This document shows, in pieces, positions 16,745 to 24,176 of a stretch of 36,899 nt of DNA. The position numbers and the translations under genes were made by a program. The notes below the pieces were generated by a model. The model made no database searches. It was not told the DNA's origin and saw nothing but the letters and a program-made list of their open reading frames with translations. The first letter of the stretch is position 1; each line of letters opens with the position of its first letter. This DNA is from Pseudomonadota bacterium (GTDB taxonomy: Bacteria; Myxococcota_A; UBA9042; GCA-2863065), in the NCBI GenBank assembly GCA_005776725.1, contig SXOO01000219.1:1-36899 (forward strand), given 5' to 3'.

Positions 16745-16816
16745 CCCCGCCTACCGCCGCCTGTTCCCGGGAATAGCCTTGGGTGTCGCCGGCTTTCTCC
16801 CGATAGGGCCCGTGGT

Positions 16817-16846
16817 TTGACGGTCTCTTCCGGCGTCCCCTAGACT
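16817..16846 (+). promoter_or_regulatory. Candidate sigma-70 promoter for the S41 protease
   Basis: TTGACG (16817-16822), an 18-base spacer, and TAGACT (16841-16846), about 60 bases upstream of the protease start. The -35 element matches consensus at five of six positions. Confidence 0.55.
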
Positions 16847-16907
16847 CACCGGCCGTGCGCCGGGTCCACGCGACCCCGCACCGCCGCTCGAGAGGCACAC
16901 CGTTCAG

Positions 16908-18959
16908 ATGAAGCTACTGCCCGCGCTCTTCAATCGCTCCCTGTTGCTCCTCGCAGCGATCAGCCTCCTCGGCTGCCGCAAGGAGGAGCCGGTCGCGGCG
17001 GCCGAGGCGCCTAGGGAACAGCCCGCCTCCGAGGCTGCTCAGCCCCCGGAGAGCGCGGAGGTCCCCGGGGCGGAAATGGCGGCCCGCGAGCCCATGGGCG
17101 CGGTCGACACCGCCTCCAAGCCCCCGCTCGAAGAGCTCGAGCTGGCCGCGCCACCTTCCGGTCCCGCTGACGAGGACGAGGAAGAAGATCCCGAGGAGCG
17201 CAAGGACTACTGGGCCAAGATCGCCTTCACCATGGCCAACTTCGAGGAGGTCCGCGAGTACGTGAAGACGTACTACATCGACGGCAACGTCGACGAGCAG
17301 CGCGCCTACGTGGAGGCCGCGTCCTTCGTCATCGGCGAGCTCGACCCACCGCGGGTCCTCATCCCTGAGGCGTTCTACAACGCGCGCAAGGGCCTCCCCG
17401 AGGAAGAAGGCGACCTCGACGGCAAGACCTACAAGATCGACAAGGGCGACCCCTTCGTCGTCCTAATCCCCGTGGAGAAGGACGAGGCTGCGCGCAAGGA
17501 AGAGGCCAAGAAGCGCAAGAAGCTCACGGACGACGAGATCCGCAAGAAGCGCGACGAGTACAACGCGCGCCGCGAGCTGCTGGAGAAGGAGTGGTCCAAG
17601 ATCCCGTTCGACCGAAAGCGCCTCGACGGCGTACTCGACCACGTCCGCGGCGCGATCAAAGGCACCAAGCAGGAGTCCGAGGCGAAGGGCGATCCGATGA
17701 AGTCGTTCTACCTCGCGGCCGCGCAGGGGTATCTCTACGCCCTCGACCCCCACAGCTCGCTGGTCTCAGCGGAGGCCTGGGACGAGTCCACCAAGAGCAC
17801 CACCGATAGCTCCTTCGAGGGGATCGGCGCGGTCCTCACCCAGCAGAACGAGGAGACCCTGGTCGAGAGCCCTCTCGACGGGCGTCCCGCCGCCACCGCC
17901 GGGGTGCGCGCTGGCGACAAGATCGTGAAGGTGGACGGCAAGGACGTCACGGGATTGCCGCTACACAAGGTGGTGAAGCGCATTCGCGGACCTCGCGGCA
18001 CCGTGGTGAAGCTCTCGGTCATCCGGGAAGGCGAGCCCGACGAGAAGCTCTTCGAGATCACCCGGGCGCAGATCGAGATGAAGAACGTGTCAGGGCGCCT
18101 GCTCGAGCCGCACCACCCCGGCATCGCCTATGTGAAGGTCATGGGCTTCGTTCCGGACACCGCAACGGACATCGAGAAGAAGCTCGAGGAGCTCAGCGAG
18201 GAGAACGCGAAGCTCCACGATGGTGCGCCGCTGCGCGGGCTCATCTTCGACCTTCGCAACAACTCCGGCGGCTTGCTCGCCCAGGGCGTTCACGTCTCGG
18301 ACTTGTTCCTCGAGTCGGGCGTGATCGTCGAGGTCCGCAGCCGTACCAAGCGAGAAGAGGCGTATCGCGCCCGAGCCGACGGCAACTACGACCTGCCGCT
18401 CATCGTGCTGGTCAACGACGGGAGCGCGTCGGCCTCGGAGATCGTGGCCAGCGCGATCCAGGACAACGGGCGCGGCCTCGTGGTCGGTGACCGCACCTTC
18501 GGCAAAGCCAGCGTGCAAACCCTCTTCACGCCGATCCTGCGCAAGGACTACTACATCAAGCTCACCATCGCGCGGTACTTCGGCCCGTCTGGACGCACGC
18601 TGCAGGTGACCGGCGTCGAGCCCGACTTCTATGTCTCCCCCGAGATCGGCAAGCCCATGCCGGTCGGGTTCCGCGAGGAGAACCTCTCGCACATCCTGAA
18701 GCCGCTCGACACGAACTATACGAAGCCGCAGACCGCGCTCGTGGAGAAGGTGAAGTCCTGCGCCGAGCTGCGCGGCGTCGCCGAGAAGATCCATCAGAAC
18801 GACCCTCGGCCGCAGATCAAGTTCGACCACCAGCTCATGAAGGCCGCCGACTACATGGAGTGCTTCGGCGACACGGTGAAGACCGGCGCGTTGGAGCGCG
18901 GTAGCGCGGTCACGAAGCCGACCGGCGTGATGGCAGCCCCGCCCGCCGAGCCCAGATGA
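16908..18959 (+). CDS. S41-family C-terminal processing protease, lipoprotein
   Basis: A 683-residue periplasmic serine protease. The N-terminus MKLLPALFNRSLLLLAAISLLGC has a lipobox (LLGC, Cys23), then an Ala/Pro/Glu-rich linker, a charged helical region (residues about 100-290) and a PDZ domain (about 300-385, GIGAVLTQQNEETLVES...GVRAGDKIVKVDG). The S41 catalytic domain follows. The Ser in GSASASE is residue 508 and the Lys in RTFGKASVQ is residue 533, the 25-residue spacing of the Ser-Lys dyad in the CtpA/Prc group. Such enzymes trim C-termini of envelope proteins. A long Lys-rich insertion (EEAKKRKKLTDDEIRKKRDE) before the PDZ domain is unusual. The next gene overlaps as ATGA (18956-18959). 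Confidence 0.92.
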   Translation: MKLLPALFNRSLLLLAAISLLGCRKEEPVAAAEAPREQPASEAAQPPESAEVPGAEMAAREPMGAVDTASKPPLEELELAAPPSGPADEDEEEDPEERKDYWAKIAFTMANFEEVREYVKTYYIDGNVDEQRAYVEAASFVIGELDPPRVLIPEAFYNARKGLPEEEGDLDGKTYKIDKGDPFVVLIPVEKDEAARKEEAKKRKKLTDDEIRKKRDEYNARRELLEKEWSKIPFDRKRLDGVLDHVRGAIKGTKQESEAKGDPMKSFYLAAAQGYLYALDPHSSLVSAEAWDESTKSTTDSSFEGIGAVLTQQNEETLVESPLDGRPAATAGVRAGDKIVKVDGKDVTGLPLHKVVKRIRGPRGTVVKLSVIREGEPDEKLFEITRAQIEMKNVSGRLLEPHHPGIAYVKVMGFVPDTATDIEKKLEELSEENAKLHDGAPLRGLIFDLRNNSGGLLAQGVHVSDLFLESGVIVEVRSRTKREEAYRARADGNYDLPLIVLVNDGSASASEIVASAIQDNGRGLVVGDRTFGKASVQTLFTPILRKDYYIKLTIARYFGPSGRTLQVTGVEPDFYVSPEIGKPMPVGFREENLSHILKPLDTNYTKPQTALVEKVKSCAELRGVAEKIHQNDPRPQIKFDHQLMKAADYMECFGDTVKTGALERGSAVTKPTGVMAAPPAEPR

Positions 18960-19516
18960 GCGAAGAGCTCGCGTCAGCCGTGCGCGACCTGGCCGCTTCG
19001 ATCCGCGAGCTGGCCAAGGTGGTTGCGCGCGACGGGGCGCCGCGAGCCCTCGAGGTGGCCGTGGCGCCGGCTGCTCAGCCGCTCACCGCCGCCCAGCCGG
19101 CCCAGCCGCAAGCGGCCCCTCCCCGGGTCGAAGCGCGCCTCGACCCCCTGGCAGAAGCCCACGAGGTGCTCGCCGAAGCCTTCCGGCTCGCTTCGCTCCT
19201 CGAAGACACCGAGCCCGCGTTCGAGGCCTTCCTGGGCCTCTACCACACCGAGCGCATCACGCCCCCGCGCGCCGTGCCCACGCTCCGTGAGTTCGCCTGG
19301 CGCTCGCTACGGCGACGCGTCACGGACTACCTCTCAGAGCCCGGCAATCCCACCAGCTACACGCTGGCGCGCACGGACCCGGCCGGGGTGTTACCCGCCC
19401 AGATCACGGCCTTCCGGTTCTTCGTGAACGCGCGGGGTCGCAGCCCTACACCAGTGGCTTTCAAGCGCGATCCTGACCAGCAAGGGCGGCTGCGCCTGAC
19501 CGACTCGAGCCTCTGA
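18956..19516 (+). CDS. Protein of unknown function coupled to the S41 protease
   Basis: A 186-residue protein with no signal peptide or membrane helix. It starts with a helix (LASAVRDLAASIRELAKVVA). An Ala/Pro/Gln-rich linker (residues 36-60) leads to a folded part of about 120 residues (LAEAHEVLAEAFRLASLLED, REFAWRSLRRRVTDYL, ITAFRFFVNARGRSPTPVAFKRDP). I do not recognise the family. The ATGA overlap with the protease gene suggests stoichiometric expression. The product would be cytoplasmic while the protease is exported, so direct partnership is not obvious. Confidence 0.75.
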   Translation: MSEELASAVRDLAASIRELAKVVARDGAPRALEVAVAPAAQPLTAAQPAQPQAAPPRVEARLDPLAEAHEVLAEAFRLASLLEDTEPAFEAFLGLYHTERITPPRAVPTLREFAWRSLRRRVTDYLSEPGNPTSYTLARTDPAGVLPAQITAFRFFVNARGRSPTPVAFKRDPDQQGRLRLTDSSL

Positions 19517-19520
19517 TCGC

Positions 19521-19549
19521 TTGACACGTCGGCTGTGGCCGGCTAGAAC
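19521..19549 (+). promoter_or_regulatory. Promoter of tRNA-Cys
   Basis: A perfect TTGACA (19521-19526), a 17-base spacer and TAGAAC (19544-19549), ending 16 bases before the tRNA. This is the strongest promoter match in the window. Confidence 0.8.
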
Positions 19550-19565
19550 CCTCGCCACTTCCGCT

Positions 19566-19637
19566 GGCGCCATCGCCAAGTGGTAAGGCAATGGTCTGCA
19601 AAACCATCATACCCCGGTTCAAATCCGGGTGGCGCCT
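19566..19637 (+). tRNA. tRNA-Cys (GCA)
   Basis: A 72-base cloverleaf. The acceptor stem is GGCGCCA (19566-19572) paired with TGGCGCC (19630-19636). The anticodon stem-loop is ATGGT-CTGCAAA-ACCAT with anticodon GCA, and the T arm is CCCGG-TTCAAAT-CCGGG. The discriminator is T, as expected for cysteine identity. CCA is not encoded, so it must be added enzymatically. Confidence 0.97.
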
Positions 19638-19640
19638 CCG

Positions 19641-19670
19641 AGCCTCCAGTCGAAAGACTGGGGGCTTTTT
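19641..19670 (+). terminator. Intrinsic terminator of tRNA-Cys
   Basis: An 11-bp stem AGCCTCCAGTC / GACTGGGGGCT with one G-T pair, closed by a GAAA tetraloop, followed directly by five T. It begins four bases after the tRNA. Confidence 0.9.
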
Positions 19671-19721
19671 CGTCTCTGCCCAGTGACGCCCGTGGGCGGG
19701 GGCCGTCCGGCAGCGGCGCGC

Positions 19722-20345
19722 TCAGCCCGCGTTGGGCCGTCCCCTGAGGGTGGAGAACGCGTGGCGGATGGCGGCGGACGCCTGATTGATGTTCTCTTCG
19801 TCCCCGCCCAGCTGCAGTCGCCCGAACGCGCCGAAGTACTGCAGGTCGATCACCTTCACCGTGGCTGCCTTCTCGGCCTCGTTGCACGCAAACGCGGCAT
19901 AACCCGCGGGGTGACACTCGAGGACGTAGAGCGTCTCGCCGGTTACGATGAGGCTGCCGTAGCGCAACCGGTTGATGATGATCGACTGTTGGTTGTCGAG
20001 GCCGGTGATGATCTGCTCAGAGACGATTCGCGGCTGGAGTCGGGCGGACTCCTCGATGGCGTAGTACTCGAGGATCGCGTCCTTTGCGGCCTGGACCATG
20101 CCCTGATCCGCAGAGTGGACCTCGAGGGAGCCGTAGTCGCGCTCCACGATCTGCGAGCCGGGGGCCACCGTGGTGCGCTTCAGCACCACGTCCGTCACGA
20201 CGTTGATCGAGATCCCGGGTGAGACCTCTACGATCAGTGACGCCTGACCCTCGAGCGGCATGAAGCCCCGCGAGCCTGTGGCAAGCATGGCCGTGGTCTC
20301 CGGCTGGAGGCGGTCGAGATAGACCAGCGTGCGGAGGTCGATCAC
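19722..20345 (-). CDS. Tandem BMC-domain microcompartment shell protein (BMC-T type)
   Basis: A 207-residue protein with two BMC-fold units. The first, about residues 35-95, reads ASLIVEVSPGISINVVTDVV...LKRTTVAPG...GSLEVHSADQGMVQAAKDAIL. The second, about 137-197, reads TLYVLECHPAGYAAFACNEA, then EKAATVKV, then GAFGRLQLGGDEENINQA. Each shows the strand / helix with D..LK or NEAEKAA / strand / helix order of PF00936. BMC-T proteins form trimeric shell tiles, often with gated pores. The start is a GTG at 20345, 3 bases after the stop of nuoB, so the two genes form one transcription unit. No BMC-H, BMC-P or typical cargo enzyme lies in the window. I identified the domains by eye; a profile search would settle it. 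Confidence 0.8.
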   Translation of the reverse strand: MIDLRTLVYLDRLQPETTAMLATGSRGFMPLEGQASLIVEVSPGISINVVTDVVLKRTTVAPGSQIVERDYGSLEVHSADQGMVQAAKDAILEYYAIEESARLQPRIVSEQIITGLDNQQSIIINRLRYGSLIVTGETLYVLECHPAGYAAFACNEAEKAATVKVIDLQYFGAFGRLQLGGDEENINQASAAIRHAFSTLRGRPNAG

Positions 20346-20348
20346 GGC

Positions 20349-20870
20349 TCAGCCCACCATCGGGAGGGCCTTGCACGGCTCTCGTTGGATCTTCTCCTGG
20401 AGGCGCATGAGGCCGTCGAGCACCTGCTCGGGCCGCGGCGGACAACCTGGGATGTACACATCCACTGGGATGAGGCGGTCGATCCCGGGCACGGTGGCGT
20501 AGTTGTCGTAGAAGCCGCCCGTCGAGGCGCAGACCCCGAAGGCGATGACCCACTTGGGATCCGCCATCTGCTCGTAGACCTTGACCAGCGCGGGCGCCTG
20601 CTTCTGCGTGATCGTCCCGACCACCCACATGAGGTCAGCCTGGCGCGGCGAGAAGCGCGGCACCTCGGCGCCGAAGCGCGCGATGTCGTGGTGCCCGGCC
20701 GCGACGGAGAAGAACTCCATCCCGCAGCAGGCGGTCACGAAGGGGTACTGAAAGAGCGAGTACTTCTGCGCCCACTTGATGGCTTCGCCGAGCTGTGTGG
20801 TGAACACGCTGCCCTGAAGCTCACCCGGAAGTTCGGGGTTTGTGGATAGCTTCCGCTGAAGGAAACCCAT
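20349..20870 (-). CDS. nuoB: NADH-quinone oxidoreductase subunit B (stand-alone)
   Basis: A 173-residue NuoB/PSST-family protein, the subunit of respiratory complex I that carries the terminal [4Fe-4S] cluster N2 and helps form the quinone site. All four cluster ligands are present: Cys48 and Cys49 (ACCGMEF), Cys114 (GVCASTGGFYDNYA) and Cys143 (YIPGCPPRPEQVLDGL). The GTITQKQAPAL segment is also typical. The length is normal for the family. AGGAGG precedes the ATG at 20870. No nuoA, nuoC or nuoD is adjacent; instead the downstream neighbour is a BMC shell protein and the upstream one a secreted glycosidase. It could serve a dispersed nuo gene set, or a related hydrogenase or dehydrogenase complex. 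Confidence 0.93.
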   Translation of the reverse strand: MGFLQRKLSTNPELPGELQGSVFTTQLGEAIKWAQKYSLFQYPFVTACCGMEFFSVAAGHHDIARFGAEVPRFSPRQADLMWVVGTITQKQAPALVKVYEQMADPKWVIAFGVCASTGGFYDNYATVPGIDRLIPVDVYIPGCPPRPEQVLDGLMRLQEKIQREPCKALPMVG

Positions 20871-20939
20871 GAAGCACGCCTCCTGCCGCCTCGCGGCGCG
20901 CGTAACATGCCCGATTCGCTCGACACGGGCAAGGTCGCG

Positions 20940-23219
20940 CTACGCTCCGCGGCGGCGTGCAAGCACCAGGGCGATCACCAGCACCCAGGGAGCGGCAGTC
21001 GGCCCGCCAGCGGCGCAGCCGGAGTCTGGCTGGATGAACGCCACCCGGACCTGCACGTCGCCGTTCCCGGGGGGCGCGTCCACGTCGCTCGCGTGCCGCG
21101 GGACCTCGTCGCCCGGGCCTTCTGCGCCCGAGTCGTCGCTCGGGCCCGTGTCTGCGTCCGGCGCGCCCACCGGCGTGTTGTCCGCATCGTGCGCCTCGCT
21201 CGTATCCGCAGCCGGCGTGTCGCCCGCCGGACCGGCGTCGGGCGACGCCACCGCGTCCGGCGCGACGGCATCGCCGTTGGCTGCGTCCTCGGGGTCGCCC
21301 TGCCAGACGTCGGGCTCTTCGCAGGCTCCGCAGTCCGCGATGCAGCTCTCGCAGGTCTCGCCGCCGTTGCAGGCCCCGTCGCCGCACACCGTGGGACACC
21401 CACCGCAGTCCTGAGGACACACGACGCAACCCTCCCCGCCACTGCAGCTTCCGTCGCCGCACACGGCCGCGCAGGCGCCGCAGTCGGCTGGGCACGTGGC
21501 GCAAGAGTCGTCGCCGTTGCAGGCGCCGTCGCCACAGGCGGGAGGGCAGGCCCCGCAGTCCGCCGGGCACGCCGCGCAGGAGTCCGCGCCGTTGCAGACG
21601 CCGTCCCCGCAGACCGGCGGGCAGGCGCCGCAGTCGGCTGGGCACGTGCCGCAGGCCTCGCCGCCGTTACACGCGCCGTCGCCGCACGAGGGCGGGCATG
21701 CCCCGCAGTCCCCCGGGCAGACCCCACAGGTCTCTGCGCCGTTGCAGCTGCCGTCGCCGCAGGCTGGGCAGGCGCCGCAGTCTGCTGGGCAGGTGCCGCA
21801 ACCCTCGCCGCCGTTACACGCCGCGTCGCCGCACCACGGATCGAGGCGCACGAGGCGGATGGCGTCTGCGGTGATCCGCTTCCCCGACGCGACCGCGCCG
21901 CCGGCGTCGTCGAAGACCGCCACCCATTGCCCTTTGCCCGCGGCGAAGTCGAAGTCGCCGAGCGACTTCCAGCCGTTCTGCCCCGTCTGGTCGGCGATGA
22001 CCTTGGTGGTGACTCCGTTCGCCCGAACGTCGTAGTGCACCTTGTTGAACAGCGCGTAGGCGGCCGTCGCGTGGTACTCCACGCGGTACTCGCCCGGTTC
22101 GTCCACACTCAGCTGCCACCACGCCCAGTTGTACGGTGTGGTGCCGTCGGTCGCGTTGGTCCAGCGGAGCTCGCCGGCGTAACCCGCCGCTTCGGTCCGC
22201 CAGAACTCGATGGGCCCCCAGACGTGAAAGCAGGGGTCCTTGTTGTCGACCACGCCGCCGCCGGGCCCGATCGCGCCGCACGCGGGGCTCGTGGCGCAGT
22301 GACCGGGGCGCGGCGGCATGCCCGAGGTGCCCGCGAAGATCCCGAGGTGGTTCGCCACCGCGCGGAGGCCGCCCCCGTTGTTGTTGCCGCTGGCGTCGTT
22401 GACCGTGCCCTGGCCGCGGACCCAGAACTGGCTCGAGCCGCCGCCGTCAAGGTTGAACGCGACGTGCGCGCCCAGCTGCTTCATGAGGCTCGCGAGCTCG
22501 GTCCCGTACATCCCGATCGACGCGCTGGTTCGGCCGTCCACCACCGCCAGGATCAGCGTCTTCTTGTCCGACGTGAGGCCGATCGCCGTGCGCGGATGTC
22601 GCGCCCTCATGTCGCTGCGGTCCGGGAAGCACGTGTCGGCCGTGGGGCTCGAGCACGTCACCGCGGTCCCATCGATGACGATCTCGGGGAAGCCGCTCAC
22701 GAGGGCGAGGGTGCCCGGGGGGGCGCCGGGCCCCACGGTCCCGGGTTTGTACCCGGTGGTCGGGGACTGCGTGTTCTTCACCAGCTTGGAGTGCGTGAAG
22801 TCGACCCAGTCGGGGCCGAAGGCCACCCAGCCGAAGTCCTTGTAGTACCACTCCGAGGCGTAGGCCGGGTCGAGCCCGGTCTGCACCACCGGCCAGGCGA
22901 TGCCGTCCCCCACTGCTGCCCCGTACACCCGGACCGGGTCGGTCTTGTAGAAGTCGCCGTTGACGGCGAGCTGCAGCCCTCCGTCGTCTGCCCATGACGA
23001 CACGGTCTTGAGCGACGAGGACGCCTTCGTTGCGTTGACGTGGATGCGGGCCGCGCAGAGGTCGACCCGCGCGACCCAGGTGTGGGTCTTTGGGCTCGTG
23101 GTGGTGTAGTGCAGCCACGTGACGCCGGTCCAGGGTGTGGACGACGACAACTGCGTGAGGGTCACCGCGCCTGCCGGTGCGCAGAGCAGCAACGGCAGAA
23201 GGTGAATGGCTCGAATCAT
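20940..23219 (-). CDS. Secreted phosphodiester glycosidase-like protein with Cys repeats and MYXO-CTERM-like tail
   Basis: A 759-residue exported protein. The signal peptide is MIRAIHLLPLLLCAPAGA. A phosphodiester glycosidase (NAGPA-like) domain follows, with AVNGDFYKTD, RTAIGLTSDKKTLILAVVDG and HVAFNLDGGGSSQFWVRG. Then comes a beta-sandwich resembling golvesin-type carbohydrate-associated domains (YAGELRWTNATDG...DEPGEYRVEYHATA), about residues 325-460. Seven modules of about 25 residues with consensus CGDGxCNGxExCxxCPxDCG span about 463-636, and an acidic Asp/Ala/Pro linker comes after. The tail has SGC, a hydrophobic stretch (APWVLVIALVLA) and RRR, like MYXO-CTERM sorting signals. I chose the ATG at 23219 over a GTG at 23225. 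It is probably anchored at the surface and acts on a sugar phosphodiester. Confidence 0.88.
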   Translation of the reverse strand: MIRAIHLLPLLLCAPAGAVTLTQLSSSTPWTGVTWLHYTTTSPKTHTWVARVDLCAARIHVNATKASSSLKTVSSWADDGGLQLAVNGDFYKTDPVRVYGAAVGDGIAWPVVQTGLDPAYASEWYYKDFGWVAFGPDWVDFTHSKLVKNTQSPTTGYKPGTVGPGAPPGTLALVSGFPEIVIDGTAVTCSSPTADTCFPDRSDMRARHPRTAIGLTSDKKTLILAVVDGRTSASIGMYGTELASLMKQLGAHVAFNLDGGGSSQFWVRGQGTVNDASGNNNGGGLRAVANHLGIFAGTSGMPPRPGHCATSPACGAIGPGGGVVDNKDPCFHVWGPIEFWRTEAAGYAGELRWTNATDGTTPYNWAWWQLSVDEPGEYRVEYHATAAYALFNKVHYDVRANGVTTKVIADQTGQNGWKSLGDFDFAAGKGQWVAVFDDAGGAVASGKRITADAIRLVRLDPWCGDAACNGGEGCGTCPADCGACPACGDGSCNGAETCGVCPGDCGACPPSCGDGACNGGEACGTCPADCGACPPVCGDGVCNGADSCAACPADCGACPPACGDGACNGDDSCATCPADCGACAAVCGDGSCSGGEGCVVCPQDCGGCPTVCGDGACNGGETCESCIADCGACEEPDVWQGDPEDAANGDAVAPDAVASPDAGPAGDTPAADTSEAHDADNTPVGAPDADTGPSDDSGAEGPGDEVPRHASDVDAPPGNGDVQVRVAFIQPDSGCAAGGPTAAPWVLVIALVLARRRGA
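21312..21833. repeat. Seven tandem Cys-module repeats (about 75 bp each)
   Basis: DNA encoding seven CGDG-type modules on the minus strand, about 522 bases in all. Units differ by substitutions but keep six Cys in similar spacing. The seventh has CESCIADCGAC, and the first CGDAACNGG. The repetition is at protein level with good DNA similarity, so unit number could vary by recombination. Confidence 0.85.
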
Positions 23220-23483
23220 CGCCACGAGACGCTAACGAATTTCAGCAGGGCGCGAAAGCGCGCCCGCAGCCTCGTGCCTGTTGGGCGCCCCCTGTCCCCT
23301 GTGCGGGCTGGCTATGGGGGCATGCCGCGGCAGGATCTGGCGCTTTTCGCCTGGGGGCGGGAAGGGCGCGCCATCTAGAACGCGTTTCATAGGCGCATGT
23401 TCGTTCGGGCGCTGGGGCGCAAGGACGAGCCCAGCCGAGAGCCTCTCGCTCCCGGCCACAAGCCCAAAGGAAAGGGTCCCGCC
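23220..23483. other. 264-base divergent region with a hairpin
   Basis: This region separates the glycosidase gene (minus) and the DUF4476 gene (plus). A perfect 7-bp hairpin GGGCGCG/CGCGCCC with a 4-base loop lies at 23248-23265, within the leader of the minus-strand gene. A TAGAAC at 23376-23381 matches the -10 of the tRNA-Cys promoter, but I see no good -35 in front of it. An open frame upstream of the DUF4476 start lacks support as coding. Confidence 0.45.
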
Positions 23484-24074
23484 ATGTCTAAACGCGCCTT
23501 GGTCGTCCTCCTCCTCGTCTCACTGGGCTCCGTCGCCGCCGCCGCTCGGTGGCGTCCCCCCATGCGACCCACGCCGCCTCCCAACCTGGCGGTGGTGGAG
23601 CGCGCCGCAGAGCTCAGGGAGGACGTCGAAGCGCTCGCGCGCCTCTTCTCGGAGCTGGACGGGAACGTCAAGGTGGTGCTGGAGGTCAATCGTCGCCTCG
23701 AGCGGATGGGCCGCGACCTCGACGCGCTCGAGGAGGACGTCCTGCGCTTGTCGCACCCAAAGGTGGTCGTGGTGGCCCCCCCTCGACCGGTCGTGGTCCC
23801 GGAGCCCGAGCTCGACCGCGTGCTCGGGGCCGTCTCACGCGAGTCGTTCGGCACCGACAAGCTCCGCGTGGTGCAGACAGCACTGGCCGGGAAGCCCGTG
23901 AGCGTGGAGCAGGTGAAGCGCGTGCTGCGGGCCTTCAGCTTCTCTTCGGAGCAGCTGGCGGTGCTGCGCCTCCTCGCCCCCAACGTGGTCGATCGACACA
24001 ACGCCTTTCAGCTGTACGAGGTGTTCAACTTCGAGAGCGAGAAGTCAGAGGTGCAGGGGCTGTTCCGGTCCTGA
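23484..24074 (+). CDS. DUF4476-domain exported protein
   Basis: A 196-residue exported protein. The signal peptide MSKRALVVLLLVSLGSVAAAA is followed by a Pro-rich segment, a helical coiled region (AELREDVEALARLFSELDG, VNRRLERMGRDLDALEEDVL), a short Val/Pro linker and a C-terminal DUF4476 domain (about residues 110-190) with RVVQTALAGKPVSVEQVKRV and LRLLAPNVVDRHNAFQLYEV. This domain occurs in many Myxococcota envelope proteins; its function is unknown. I chose the ATG at 23484 because a clean signal peptide begins there, rather than 29 codons upstream at 23397. Confidence 0.82.
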   Translation: MSKRALVVLLLVSLGSVAAAARWRPPMRPTPPPNLAVVERAAELREDVEALARLFSELDGNVKVVLEVNRRLERMGRDLDALEEDVLRLSHPKVVVVAPPRPVVVPEPELDRVLGAVSRESFGTDKLRVVQTALAGKPVSVEQVKRVLRAFSFSSEQLAVLRLLAPNVVDRHNAFQLYEVFNFESEKSEVQGLFRS

Positions 24075-24176
24075 GCCCGCTTCGCGCCTTCGGGTCGGCC
24101 CGTCGGCGAGCCCGCCTCCCGGGGACCCGCCGGGCAAGCCTCAGGCATGAAGTTGACACCCGGGTGGTGAGGCGGG

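Noticed and set aside
20871..20939. Promoter for nuoB in the 69-base gap
   Set aside because: On the minus strand, TTGCCC and TGTTAC are present but 19 bases apart and poor matches. I cannot support a call.
21312..21833. Regularly spaced repeats considered as a CRISPR array
   Set aside because: Units are contiguous coding repeats without unique spacers and translate to regular Cys modules.
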